This document shows positions 35,193-44,208 of a DNA stretch of 64,000 bases, piece by piece. Source of the DNA: Thermohalobaculum sp039816045 (GTDB lineage Bacteria > Pseudomonadota > Alphaproteobacteria > Rhodobacterales > Rhodobacteraceae); assembly GCA_039816045.1 (NCBI GenBank), contig JBCBYB010000014.1:1-64000 (forward strand), in the 5' to 3' direction. The position numbers and the translations under genes were made by a program. The notes below the pieces were generated by a model. The model was not told where the DNA came from. It did not search any database and was given only the letters and a program-made list of their open reading frames with translations. Numbering within the stretch: position 1 is the stretch's first letter; every line of letters starts with the position of its first letter.

Positions 35193-38100
35193 ATGACCGA
35201 GTTTCGCAAGATCCTGGTGGCCAATCGTGGCGAGATCGCAATCCGCGTGATGCGCGCGGCCAATGAACTCGGCAAACGCACGGTCGCGGTCTACGCCGAC
35301 GAGGACAAGCTGGGGCTGCATCGGTTCAAGGCGGACGAAGCCTATCGCATCGGCGAGGGGCTCGGGCCGGTCGCTGCCTATCTCGATATCAAGGAGATCA
35401 TTCGGGTGGCGCGGGAGAGCGGGGCGGATGCGCTGCACCCGGGCTATGGGCTGCTGTCGGAGAACCCCGCCCTGGTCGATGCGTGCGAGAAGGCAGGCAT
35501 CGCCTTCATCGGCCCGACCGCGGAGACCATGCGCCTCCTCGGCGACAAGGCGAGCGCGCGCCAGGCGGCCATTGCAGCCGGCGTGCCCGTGATCCCGGCC
35601 ACAGAGGTACTGCCCCCACCGGACGAGGCGGATCTCTCGGCCATCGCGGCCCAGGCGGCGGAGATCGGCTATCCGTTGATGCTCAAGGCCTCCTGGGGCG
35701 GCGGCGGGCGCGGCATGCGGCGGATCGACAGCGAGGGCGATCTCGAGGCCCGCCTGCGCGAGGGCTATTCCGAGGCGCTCCAGGCCTTCGGCAATGGTGA
35801 GGGCTATCTCGAGAAGATGATCGAGCGCGCCCGCCATGTGGAGGTGCAGATCCTCGGCGACAGCCACGGCGCGATCTACCATCTCTATGAGCGAGACTGC
35901 ACGGTCCAACGCCGCAACCAGAAGGTCGTGGAGCGGGCCCCGGCGCCCTACCTGAGCGACGCCCAGCGCGAAGAGCTCTGCGGGCTGGCGCTCAAGATCG
36001 CGCGCCACGCCAACTATCGCTGCGCCGGCACGGTCGAGTTCCTGATGGATATGGACACCGACCGCTTCTACTTCATCGAGGTGAACCCGCGCATCCAGGT
36101 CGAGCACACGGTCACCGAAGAGGTCACCGGCATCGACATCGTCAAGGCGCAGATCCGCATCATCGAGGGCCAGAGCCTGGCGGAAGCCACCGGCACGCCG
36201 AGCCAGGAGGCGGTGGAGCTCTCGGGTCACGCGATCCAGTGTCGGGTGACCACGGAAGACCCCCTCAACAACTTCATCCCCGATTACGGGCGCATCACGG
36301 CCTATCGCGGCGCCACCGGCTTCGGCATCCGGCTCGACGGGGGCACGGCCTATTCGGGCGCGGTGATCACCCGCTACTATGACAGCCTGCTGGAGAAGGT
36401 GACCGCCTGGGCGCCGACGCCGGACGAGGCCATCGCCCGCATGGACCGCGCGCTGCGCGAGTTCCGTATCCGGGGCGTGGCCACCAACATCGTCTTTGTC
36501 GAGAACCTGCTGAAGCACCCGTCGTTCCTGGACCACTCCTACACCACGCGCTTCATCGACACGACGCCGGAGCTCTTCGACTTCCGCCGCCGGCGCGACC
36601 GGGCGACCCGGCTGCTGCGCTATGTCTCCGAGGTCTCGGTCAACGGCAGCCCCGAGGTCGAGGGCCGCCCGCGCCCCGCCGAGGCGCGCCCGCCAGTGTT
36701 GCCGCCGAAACGCGCCGACCGACCCTCGCCCGGCGCGCGCGATCTGCTGCTGGCGCGCGGCCCGAAGGCGGTGGCCGACTGGATGCTGGCCGAGCCGAAG
36801 CTGCTGATCACCGACACCACCATGCGCGACAGCCACCAGTCGCTGCTCGCCACCCGCATGCGCTCGCACGATATGATCCGCGTTGCGGACCGCTATGCCA
36901 CCAACCTGCCGGGGCTCTTTTCGATGGAGTGCTGGGGCGGGGCCACCTTCGACGTCGCCTACCGCTTCCTGCAGGAGTGCCCCTGGCAGCGCCTGCGCGA
37001 GCTGCGGGCGGCCATGCCGAACCTGCTGACCCAGATGCTGCTGCGCGCCTCGAACGCCGTCGGCTACACGAACTACCCGGACAATGTGGTCGAGAAATTC
37101 ATCGACCAGGCAGCCCTGTCGGGCATCGATCTGTTCCGCATCTTCGACCCGCTGAACTGGGTCGAGAACATGCGCCTCGCCATGGACCGCACGCTCGAGA
37201 CCGGCAAGATCTGCGAGGCGGCGATCTGCTACACGGGCGATATCCACGACCCGAACCGTGCGAAATACGCGCTGCGGTACTATGTGGATCTGGCGCGGGA
37301 GCTGGAGCGGGCGGGCGCCCACATCCTCTGCATCAAGGACATGGGCGGGCTGGTGAAGCCGGCGGCCGCCCGGACCCTGGTGACGGCGCTGAAGGACGAG
37401 ATCCACATCCCCACTCACTTCCACACCCACGACACCTCGGGGATCTCCGGCGCCTCGGTGCTGGCGGCGGCGGAGGCGGGGGTCGACGCGGCGGACTGCG
37501 CGATGGATTCGCTGGCGTCTCTCACCTCGCAGCCGCCGCTCGGCTCGGTGGTCGAGGCGCTGCGCCATCAGGAGCGGGACACCGGGCTGGATGCCGGCGC
37601 GATCCGGGAGATCTCGGATTATTGGGAGGGCGTGCGCCGCCTCTACGGTGCCTTCGAGAGCGACATGCGCTCCGGCACGGCGGAGGTCTACTCGCACGAG
37701 ATGCCCGGCGGGCAGGTCACCAACCTCCGCGCCCAGGCTCGTGCCATGGGGCTGGAGGAGCGCTGGCACGAAGTCGCCGCCGCCTATGCGGACGTGAACC
37801 GGCTCTTCGGCGATGTGATCAAGGTGACGCCGATCGCCAAGACCGTGGGCGATCTGGCGCTGGTGATGGTCGCGGGCGGGCTGACGGCCGAGGATGTGCT
37901 CGACCCGGAGCACGACATCGCCTTCCCGGACTCGGTGGTGACCTTCTTCAAGGGCGAAGTCGGCCAGCCCCCGGGTGGCTTCCCCGAGGCCCTGCAGAAG
38001 AAGGTGCTGAAGGGGGCCGAGCCTATCACCGTGCGCCCGGGCAGTCTGATGGCACCGGTCGACCTCGAGGCCAAGCGCCAGGAGGCCATGGACGCGATGG

Positions 38101-38648
38101 AGGGCCACACGGTCGATGACGAGGACCTCTGCTCCTACCTGCTCTATCCCAAGGTCTATCTCGACTATATGGGCAAGCGGCGGAACTGGGGGCCGGTCCG
38201 GGTGCTGCCGACGCCGACCTTCTTCTACGGCATGGCGCCGGGCGAGGAGATTGCCGTCGATCTCCGCCCCGGGGTGACGCTGGTGATCCGGCTGCAGGCG
38301 ATCTCGGAGCCGGACGAGAAGGGCGAGGTGAAGCTGTTCTATGAGCTGAACGGCCAGCCAAGGACCATCCGCGTGGACGATCGGCGCTTTGCTGCGGCAG
38401 CGCCCAAAGCCGAGAAGGCCGAGGACGGCAACGCCGCCCATGTGGCAGCCCCGATGCCAGGGGTGGTGGGCTCAGTCGCCGTGCGGGAAGGCCAGGAAGT
38501 CCATGCGGGCGATGTGCTGCTGACGCTCGAGGCGATGAAGATGGAGACCGCGATCACGGCCGACCGCGACGCGACCGTCGAGCGCGTGGTGGCTCCTGCC
38601 GGAGCCCAGGTGGACGCCAAGGATCTGCTGGTGGTGCTCAGCGCCTAA
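35193..38648 (+). CDS. pyc: pyruvate carboxylase
   Basis: Biotin enzyme that carboxylates pyruvate to oxaloacetate, refilling the TCA cycle. The 1151-residue chain holds all domains: biotin carboxylase (ILVANRGEIA at the start, ATP-grasp KASWGGGGRGMR near residue 165, EVNPRIQVEHTVTE), carboxyltransferase from about 535 (DTTMRDSHQSLLATRMR, DPLNWVENM), the PYC_OADA region, and a biotinyl domain with K1116 in EAMKMET. GGAGG stands 7 nt before the ATG at 35193. It is a single-chain tetrameric type. The divergent leader has an inverted repeat, CGTCTT/AAGACG, near 35117-35143 that might be an operator. Confidence 0.97.
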   Translation: MTEFRKILVANRGEIAIRVMRAANELGKRTVAVYADEDKLGLHRFKADEAYRIGEGLGPVAAYLDIKEIIRVARESGADALHPGYGLLSENPALVDACEKAGIAFIGPTAETMRLLGDKASARQAAIAAGVPVIPATEVLPPPDEADLSAIAAQAAEIGYPLMLKASWGGGGRGMRRIDSEGDLEARLREGYSEALQAFGNGEGYLEKMIERARHVEVQILGDSHGAIYHLYERDCTVQRRNQKVVERAPAPYLSDAQREELCGLALKIARHANYRCAGTVEFLMDMDTDRFYFIEVNPRIQVEHTVTEEVTGIDIVKAQIRIIEGQSLAEATGTPSQEAVELSGHAIQCRVTTEDPLNNFIPDYGRITAYRGATGFGIRLDGGTAYSGAVITRYYDSLLEKVTAWAPTPDEAIARMDRALREFRIRGVATNIVFVENLLKHPSFLDHSYTTRFIDTTPELFDFRRRRDRATRLLRYVSEVSVNGSPEVEGRPRPAEARPPVLPPKRADRPSPGARDLLLARGPKAVADWMLAEPKLLITDTTMRDSHQSLLATRMRSHDMIRVADRYATNLPGLFSMECWGGATFDVAYRFLQECPWQRLRELRAAMPNLLTQMLLRASNAVGYTNYPDNVVEKFIDQAALSGIDLFRIFDPLNWVENMRLAMDRTLETGKICEAAICYTGDIHDPNRAKYALRYYVDLARELERAGAHILCIKDMGGLVKPAAARTLVTALKDEIHIPTHFHTHDTSGISGASVLAAAEAGVDAADCAMDSLASLTSQPPLGSVVEALRHQERDTGLDAGAIREISDYWEGVRRLYGAFESDMRSGTAEVYSHEMPGGQVTNLRAQARAMGLEERWHEVAAAYADVNRLFGDVIKVTPIAKTVGDLALVMVAGGLTAEDVLDPEHDIAFPDSVVTFFKGEVGQPPGGFPEALQKKVLKGAEPITVRPGSLMAPVDLEAKRQEAMDAMEGHTVDDEDLCSYLLYPKVYLDYMGKRRNWGPVRVLPTPTFFYGMAPGEEIAVDLRPGVTLVIRLQAISEPDEKGEVKLFYELNGQPRTIRVDDRRFAAAAPKAEKAEDGNAAHVAAPMPGVVGSVAVREGQEVHAGDVLLTLEAMKMETAITADRDATVERVVAPAGAQVDAKDLLVVLSA

Positions 38649-38673
38649 GGACGCGCGGGCTGCTCACTCAGAA

Positions 38674-38828
38674 GCGCCGCGTCTGCCGCTGCGCCCTTTT
38701 GCCCGCGTCCGGCTCGCGGCGCACTGCCACCGTCGCGACGGCTGGACCGGGGACCGGTGCCAAGGGCGCAAACGGTTGAGAGCGCCGCGAGCGTGCGGGT
38801 GCAAGGGGCGGAACGGCAGACGCGGCGC
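38674..38828. repeat. 155-bp two-hairpin repeat element, copy A
   Basis: Two facing units, 38674-38722 and 38782-38828, each begin GCGCCGCG and end CGCGGCGC and are imperfect inverted copies of one another. They flank a 59-bp spacer with the 12-bp palindrome CCGTCGCGACGG and CCGGGGACCGG. An element of exactly the same total length and layout occurs at 50055-50209. Both lie between convergent genes, here pyc and the GPH transporter. It resembles a bacterial interspersed mosaic element or a large bidirectional RNA hairpin. Confidence 0.7.
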
Positions 38829-38849
38829 GTGTAGAGAAAGCGCAAGCGC

Positions 38850-40148
38850 TCAGGCGGGGTCGGCACGCAAACGCTCAAGCGCCGCCCGGTCGAGCGGAAA
38901 CCCCCACATCAGCGCCACTGCTGTGAGTTTCAGCACAATCGGCGCCCCGGCATAGAGGAGCGCAAGGGTCCACAGCGCCTCGTCGTCGTTTGCCCCGGTC
39001 GCCTCGAACCCGGCACCGGCCAGCACCAGCAGCGCGAGACCCGAGGACAGCGCCAACGCCGCCTTGGTCGCCACCTGCCAGATCGCGAAGAAGAGCCCCG
39101 CCCGCTCGGCCCCTGTTGCCCGGCTGTCGATCTCGACCACATCCGCTTGGATCGCCGGCGGCAGCGACAGATCCGCCCCGAGTGCCAGACCCGTCAGCAC
39201 ACAGATCACCCCGAACGCCACCACGTCCCCCGGCCCGAGCGCCAAGGCCGCCAAGAAGATCGCGCAAGCATAGAGCATCGCTCCCGCCCAAGCCCGATGC
39301 TTCGAGACCCGTCCCGCGAGCCAGGCCCAAAGCGGCACACCCAAGATCGCCGCCACGAAATAGAGCAGCAGCAGCGGCCCGGCAGCCTCGGGCGCCTCAA
39401 GCCGGTGCTCAACAAAGAACAGGAACAAGGTCACCGGCAGACCGTTCGCCGCACCGTTCACGAACCAGGCGAGCAGCAGCCGTCGGAACGGCGCATTCGC
39501 CTTCATCGCCTGCCACCCCCGGGTCAGGGTCAACGGCGCCGACGGCGCGGCCACCCGTTCAGGCGCGGCCCAGGACGCAAGCGCCACCGTCACCGGAAGC
39601 AACACGATCACCGTCAGCGCGACGGCGTGGAGGCCCTCCCCGCCCTCTCCCGCGCCAAAATAGACCAGCGTCGCCACCAGCGTGCCGACGAGGACCAGCG
39701 CCTCGCGCCAGGCGGTGACTCGGGTTCGTGCGGCATAGCCCGTCTCGAGCTCCGCCCCCCAGGCGGCATAGGGCGTCTGCGCCATCGTCCACCCCAAGGT
39801 CAGAACGAACAGCCAGAGGGCGGCGTGCCCGATCCCGGCGTCCTCCGGGGGCACGAATGCCTGCCAGGTCGCCACCGCAATCACCGGCACCGAGGCGGCG
39901 AGCCAGACCCGCCGGCGCCCCCAACGCCCGGAGGTTCTGTCCGACAGCCAGCCGACCGCCGGGTCGCTCACCGCGTCGAACATGCGAATGGCGATCCAGG
40001 CGAGCCCGAGAACCGCCAGATCGACCCCCCGCTCCGCCGCATAGAACGGCGTCACATAGGTGAACAGCGGCAAATAGAGGGCCGCCAGGGGAATGGCGGG
40101 CAGGGCGTATCCGAGATGGCGCAGGGTTTCTGATCTCATGCCCGGCAT
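38850..40148 (-). CDS. MFS transporter, GPH (glycoside-pentoside-hexuronide) type
   Basis: A 432-residue, twelve-helix inner-membrane transporter. The N-terminal half has RMFDAVSDPAVGWLSDRTSGRWGRRRVW, the hallmark loop of the MelB/GPH branch, followed by TPYAAWGAEL. Transport is presumably cation-coupled symport; substrate unknown. The start may be ATG at 40148 or 40139, neither with a strong ribosome-binding site. It follows the TrgA-like gene on the same strand by 72 bp and so may be the last gene of the stress cluster; a GPH-family gene in the Rhodobacter sphaeroides RpoE-dependent set is something I recall but cannot verify here. Confidence 0.85.
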   Translation of the reverse strand: MPGMRSETLRHLGYALPAIPLAALYLPLFTYVTPFYAAERGVDLAVLGLAWIAIRMFDAVSDPAVGWLSDRTSGRWGRRRVWLAASVPVIAVATWQAFVPPEDAGIGHAALWLFVLTLGWTMAQTPYAAWGAELETGYAARTRVTAWREALVLVGTLVATLVYFGAGEGGEGLHAVALTVIVLLPVTVALASWAAPERVAAPSAPLTLTRGWQAMKANAPFRRLLLAWFVNGAANGLPVTLFLFFVEHRLEAPEAAGPLLLLYFVAAILGVPLWAWLAGRVSKHRAWAGAMLYACAIFLAALALGPGDVVAFGVICVLTGLALGADLSLPPAIQADVVEIDSRATGAERAGLFFAIWQVATKAALALSSGLALLVLAGAGFEATGANDDEALWTLALLYAGAPIVLKLTAVALMWGFPLDRAALERLRADPA

Positions 40149-40220
40149 GTGGCGCGGGCGCGCATGGCTTCAAGCCGACCACACGGATGTGTGGGAAATA
40201 TTCCCTCAGCGCACCAAGGG

Positions 40221-40808
40221 TCAGTACATCGAGGGGCGGTGCGCCTTGCGCATGTTGCGCTCTTTGACCCCGCGATGGCGCCGCAAGCGAACCAGGGCCC
40301 AGTGGATGAACTCTGTGACCACGCCCACCACGGCGCCCGCGCCGATGCAAACCACCAAGAGCCCCGGCAGCGCGATGGTGTCCACCAGCACCTGCACGTT
40401 CTCAGCCATCCGGTCCGCCATAAAATCAAAATCCGGATCGCCGATGGTCGACACGCCGAAAACGTTTGCGCCCAGCAGGATGATCCCGGTCAGAAACACC
40501 GCGAGGACCCCGGCCCAGATGCCATTGGCCACCGCGACGACAAACCCCCATCCCTGGCGCTTGGCGAGGTTCACGAACCCGACGAGGGCGCCGGCAATCG
40601 GTGCGATGAAGGCCGTCTCGGGCATCTCTTCGAGCAGCAGCGATGCTTCGGGCCGCGAGAACGCCCAGTTCATCGCCCAGGCCACAAAGAGCGCGCAAAG
40701 GAAGCGGAAGAGGATCAACGGTGACGTCTCCCCGTCCTGCGCGTCCGCACCGTCCTGCTTGCGCGGGACGGCGTCGTGGTCGCTCTCACGATGCTCGTCT
40801 GAGCCCAA
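40221..40808 (-). CDS. TrgA-like membrane protein
   Basis: A 195-residue protein with an acidic N-terminal tail (about 30 residues), four or five hydrophobic helices, and a basic C-terminal tail. The segment NGIWAGVLAVFLTGIILLGANVF and the final VVGVVTEFIHW fit the TrgA family of Rhodobacteraceae, named from a tellurite-resistance locus. Its start overlaps the end of cfa by 23 bp, suggesting coupling. The family assignment is moderate. Confidence 0.6.
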   Translation of the reverse strand: MGSDEHRESDHDAVPRKQDGADAQDGETSPLILFRFLCALFVAWAMNWAFSRPEASLLLEEMPETAFIAPIAGALVGFVNLAKRQGWGFVVAVANGIWAGVLAVFLTGIILLGANVFGVSTIGDPDFDFMADRMAENVQVLVDTIALPGLLVVCIGAGAVVGVVTEFIHWALVRLRRHRGVKERNMRKAHRPSMY

Positions 40809-41994
40809 ATTGCATCACATCCGTAGTTTTTGCCTCGAAACACGCCGCGCAACTCGCGAGATAGAAGTTCCACATCCGCCAGAAACGCTCATCGAACCCG
40901 AGCGGCGCGATCTCCTGCCAACGATTATTGAACTGCTCCCGCCAAACACGCAATGTCGTCGAATAATCCCTACCGAACTCTATAGTTTCTACCAGATCCA
41001 AACCCGCACGCTCGACCTGTGCCTGAAACTCGGCCGCAGACGGAAGCATCCCACCCGGGAAGATGTACTTCTGGATGAAATCCGTTCCCTTTCGATAGCC
41101 CGCGAACAGGTGATCCGCAACAGTGATCACCTGCATTGACGCCACAGCCCCCGGCGCCAGACGCGCGTGGAGCGTCGAGAAGAATGTCGGCCAGTAGCGT
41201 TCGCCCACCGCCTCGAACATCTCGATCGACGCGACACCGTCATAGCGCCCGCGCTCATCGCGATAATCGCGCATCACAATCTCGGCCCGCTCCGCCAGCC
41301 CGGCTTCGAACAGACGCTTGCGGGCATAATCGTGCTGCTCGCGGCTGAGGGTGAGGCCGGTCACCTTCACCCCGCGCTCGGCGATGGCGTATTCCGCGAA
41401 CCCGCCCCAGCCGCAGCCGATCTCGAGCACATGCTGCCCGGGCGCGAGCCCCATGCGGTCGCAGATCGCGGCGTATTTGTTGATCTGGGCTTGCGCCAAC
41501 GGCTCTTCGGCCTCGCGAAACAGCGCCGAGGAATAGGTCATCGTCGGGTCGAGCCACTTGGCATAGAACTGATTGCCGAGGTCATAGTGGTGCGAGATGT
41601 TCTTGCGCGACCCGCTCTTGGAGTTGGTCCGCAACCAGTGGCGCGCACGCTCATAGGCCCGGACCAGGAAAGCACCGACAAAGGGCCGCGCGATCACCTC
41701 GTTGTTGAGCAGGATCACATCCATCAGCGCCTGGAGATCCGGCGTGCTCCACCACCCGTCCAGATACATCTCGGCAAAGCCAAGCTCGCCGTCGCGGATC
41801 ATGCGCCCGAACATCTCAGGATTGACCACATCGATGCGACCTGTGGGGCCCGGCCGCTGTCCGCACGCAGTGAACATGCGCCCATCCGGCAGAGCGACTT
41901 CGATCTGCCCCGTTTCGATCCGTTCCAGAATCGCAAAGAATGTCTCAAACCAGCGGGGCATGTCCCGAGGCTGTGCGACGTTCTCCGAACTCAT
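40786..41994 (-). CDS. cfa: cyclopropane-fatty-acyl-phospholipid synthase family methyltransferase
   Basis: SAM-dependent enzyme that adds a methylene or methyl group to double bonds of membrane lipid acyl chains. 402 residues from ATG 41994, which has GGGAG 7 nt upstream. Family features: SHHYDLGNQFYAKWLDPTMTYS, the SAM motif VLEIGCGWGG near residue 188, SIEMFEAVGERYW, and FIQKYIFPGGMLPS. In Rhodobacter, homologues belong to the singlet-oxygen response and some methylate rather than cyclopropanate as the first step to furan fatty acids. Either chemistry is possible here. Confidence 0.88.
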   Translation of the reverse strand: MSSENVAQPRDMPRWFETFFAILERIETGQIEVALPDGRMFTACGQRPGPTGRIDVVNPEMFGRMIRDGELGFAEMYLDGWWSTPDLQALMDVILLNNEVIARPFVGAFLVRAYERARHWLRTNSKSGSRKNISHHYDLGNQFYAKWLDPTMTYSSALFREAEEPLAQAQINKYAAICDRMGLAPGQHVLEIGCGWGGFAEYAIAERGVKVTGLTLSREQHDYARKRLFEAGLAERAEIVMRDYRDERGRYDGVASIEMFEAVGERYWPTFFSTLHARLAPGAVASMQVITVADHLFAGYRKGTDFIQKYIFPGGMLPSAAEFQAQVERAGLDLVETIEFGRDYSTTLRVWREQFNNRWQEIAPLGFDERFWRMWNFYLASCAACFEAKTTDVMQFGLRRAS

Positions 41995-42047
41995 GCGTGT
42001 ACTCCCCCGTATTGTCTTGATCGGTAGCAGCAAATTCACGGCGTCCG

Positions 42048-42860
42048 CTAGTCAAATCCTGTCGCAGGGCCATGAGATGGCGCGGGCGTCTTCGGATAGG
42101 GGCCACGATAGGGTCTGAACTGCGCGCCACGCAGCCAGAGGCGCAATGCCTGCCAGTGGATCATCACGATGACTTTCACCGTCATCAGCGGGTGCGAGAG
42201 CCATTGGCGCAGCAATTCGCGGTCGCTCAGCGGGCGGCGCCGGCCGCTTTGTGTGGCAATCAGCCACGGGCCGTCCGCGTCACGCTGGCGGATGCGCAAT
42301 GCAAGGCGCTCTCCCGGTGCGCGGATGGTGAAGGCATAGCGTTGGTCCATCCCGATGAAGGGGGAGACGAAGAACCCCTTGTCGGTCTCGTGCCGCACCG
42401 TGCCGTCCCGGTCCGCGTCGGCCGGGAGCACATAGGTGTGCTGGTCGCCAAAGGTGTTCTTGACCTCGTAGATCACGCTCTCGAGTCGGCCGTCCGCATC
42501 CTCGCAGAAATAGACCGAGAGCGGGTTGAACGCGTAGCCCAGGATCCGCGGGAAGCTCAGCAGCCAGACCCGTGCCGGGACGGGCAGGCCCGCGGCAGAC
42601 AGCTCCGCCTCGACCCAGGGCCGCAGCTCCGTGCCGTCGCGCGGGCCGTGATCCCGCCGCCAGAAGGAGAGCAACCCCCAACGGTCGGCGCGCAGCAGCC
42701 TGAGCGGCTTCAGCGTCGCCTCGATCCGGTCGATGTCCAGCAGCAGCGAGAACACCCGGTAGCGGAACCGATGCGCAAAGGGCGTGAGCCGCATATGCAT
42801 CACATGGCCGCTGTAGACGCAGTCCTCGGCCGGTGCGGCTCCGCTCGTCTCAGGCGGCAT
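42048..42860 (-). CDS. DUF1365 family protein
   Basis: A 270-residue DUF1365 protein. The N-terminal YSGHVMHMRLTPFAHRFRY, then RILGYAFNPLSVYFCED and the C-terminal SHPLMTVKVIVMIHWQALRLWLRG are characteristic. The ATG at 42860 overlaps the oxidoreductase stop by 11 bp; a longer reading would duplicate that gene. DUF1365, an amine-oxidase-like flavoprotein and a Cfa-type methyltransferase form a widely conserved trio with an unresolved role in lipid modification under oxidative stress. Confidence 0.9.
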   Translation of the reverse strand: MPPETSGAAPAEDCVYSGHVMHMRLTPFAHRFRYRVFSLLLDIDRIEATLKPLRLLRADRWGLLSFWRRDHGPRDGTELRPWVEAELSAAGLPVPARVWLLSFPRILGYAFNPLSVYFCEDADGRLESVIYEVKNTFGDQHTYVLPADADRDGTVRHETDKGFFVSPFIGMDQRYAFTIRAPGERLALRIRQRDADGPWLIATQSGRRRPLSDRELLRQWLSHPLMTVKVIVMIHWQALRLWLRGAQFRPYRGPYPKTPAPSHGPATGFD

Positions 42861-44157
42861 CGGCCTGCGCCATCGGGCGCCCGATATCCATGGCCCAGGC
42901 CGGACGCGCGCCGAGGGCCGCAGCGACGCGAAGGCCCGCCCGCAACCCGTCCTCGTGGAAGCCGTAGCCAAGCCAGGCCCCCGCATACCAGACGCCGCCG
43001 CGGCCCTGGATCGCGTCCATCTGGCCCTGCGCATTGAAGGCCGCCTGGTCGAAGAACGGATGCGCATAGTCGTAGGTGCCGTGGACCAGCGTGGGGTCGA
43101 TCTCGGCGCGGGCATTCAGGCTGACGAACAGCGGGCGGGTCTCCGGAATGCCCTGCAAGCGGTTCATCCAATAGGTCACCTGGGCAGGCCGGCCATCGGC
43201 GTATTCTTCGGCGTCGGCCAGGAAGTTCCAGCTCGACCAAACGCGCTTGCGCCGCGGCATGAGGCGGGTATCGGAGTGCAGGACGGCCCGGTTCTCGGAG
43301 GTGCGGAACGCGCCAAGCAGTTGGCGCTGCTGATCATCGGCGCCTCGAAGCAGGCCCAGCGCTTGGGGCCCATGCACCGCAAGGATCACCTGATCGAAGC
43401 TCTCCTCGCCCCCATCGGCAAAGCGCACCACCGGGCGGGCGCCTGCGGTCTCGACGGCCACCGCCTCGCGCCCCGGCAGCACGCGGGGGCCGAGCTGGGC
43501 ATGCACCCGGCGGACATACTCCCGGCTGCCGCCATCGACCGTGCGCCAGCGCTGCGCCGGGTCGAGGCCCGTCATCAGGTCGTGATTGCAGAAGAAGGCG
43601 ACAAAGTTCACCGCCGGGAAATCCAGGATCTCCTGCGCCGAGGTCGACCAGATCGCGCCGCCCATCGGCAGCAGGAACCGCTCCCGGAACCAGCGGCCGA
43701 ACCCACGCTCGGCCAGCCATTCGCCGAGGCTCAGCCCCGCCAGCCGCCCGGCCTCCATATCCGCCGGTGCGATTTTGGTGAACCGCAGGATCTCCCGCGC
43801 CATCCCGACGAAGCGCGGATCCAGCGCCCGCCAGCGCTGCGCGAACAGCTTGTCGAGACTGTCACAGGCGTACTCGCACGCCCCGCCGCCCAGCGAGAAC
43901 CCGAAGGACATGTCCGACCACCGCGTCGGCACGTCGAGATGCTCGAACAGCGCGCAGAGATTGGGGTAGTTTCGCTGATTGTAGACGATAAAGCCCGTGT
44001 CCACCGGCTGCACGCCGTCCTCGAAGGCGACCTCGGCCGTGTTGGCATGCCCACCTATCCGACCCTCGCGCTCGAAGACCTGCACCTCATGCGTCTCCGA
44101 AAGGGCCAGCGCCGCCCCAAGGCCCGAAATCCCGGCCCCCACCACTGCGATCTTCAT
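42850..44157 (-). CDS. FAD-dependent oxidoreductase, amine-oxidase/desaturase-like
   Basis: A 435-residue flavoprotein with the dinucleotide-binding motif GAGISGLGAALAL at residues 8-20 and the FAD motif EREGRIGGHANT. It resembles the NAD(P)-binding amine-oxidase-type proteins found next to DUF1365 and cfa. GGAG lies 5 nt before ATG 44157; a GTG two codons earlier is possible. Its likely role is redox chemistry on lipid acyl chains, inferred from the neighbours. It follows phr on the same strand. Confidence 0.85.
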   Translation of the reverse strand: MKIAVVGAGISGLGAALALSETHEVQVFEREGRIGGHANTAEVAFEDGVQPVDTGFIVYNQRNYPNLCALFEHLDVPTRWSDMSFGFSLGGGACEYACDSLDKLFAQRWRALDPRFVGMAREILRFTKIAPADMEAGRLAGLSLGEWLAERGFGRWFRERFLLPMGGAIWSTSAQEILDFPAVNFVAFFCNHDLMTGLDPAQRWRTVDGGSREYVRRVHAQLGPRVLPGREAVAVETAGARPVVRFADGGEESFDQVILAVHGPQALGLLRGADDQQRQLLGAFRTSENRAVLHSDTRLMPRRKRVWSSWNFLADAEEYADGRPAQVTYWMNRLQGIPETRPLFVSLNARAEIDPTLVHGTYDYAHPFFDQAAFNAQGQMDAIQGRGGVWYAGAWLGYGFHEDGLRAGLRVAAALGARPAWAMDIGRPMAQADAA

Positions 44158-44208
44158 GCACACTCCATCTGTGACGTGTCCCTGGCTGTCGCGGGGCGGG
44201 TCTGAGCC

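Noticed and set aside
34845..38441. 1198-residue open frame on the minus strand
   Set aside because: Antisense to pyruvate carboxylase with no recognisable domain; codon-bias shadow.
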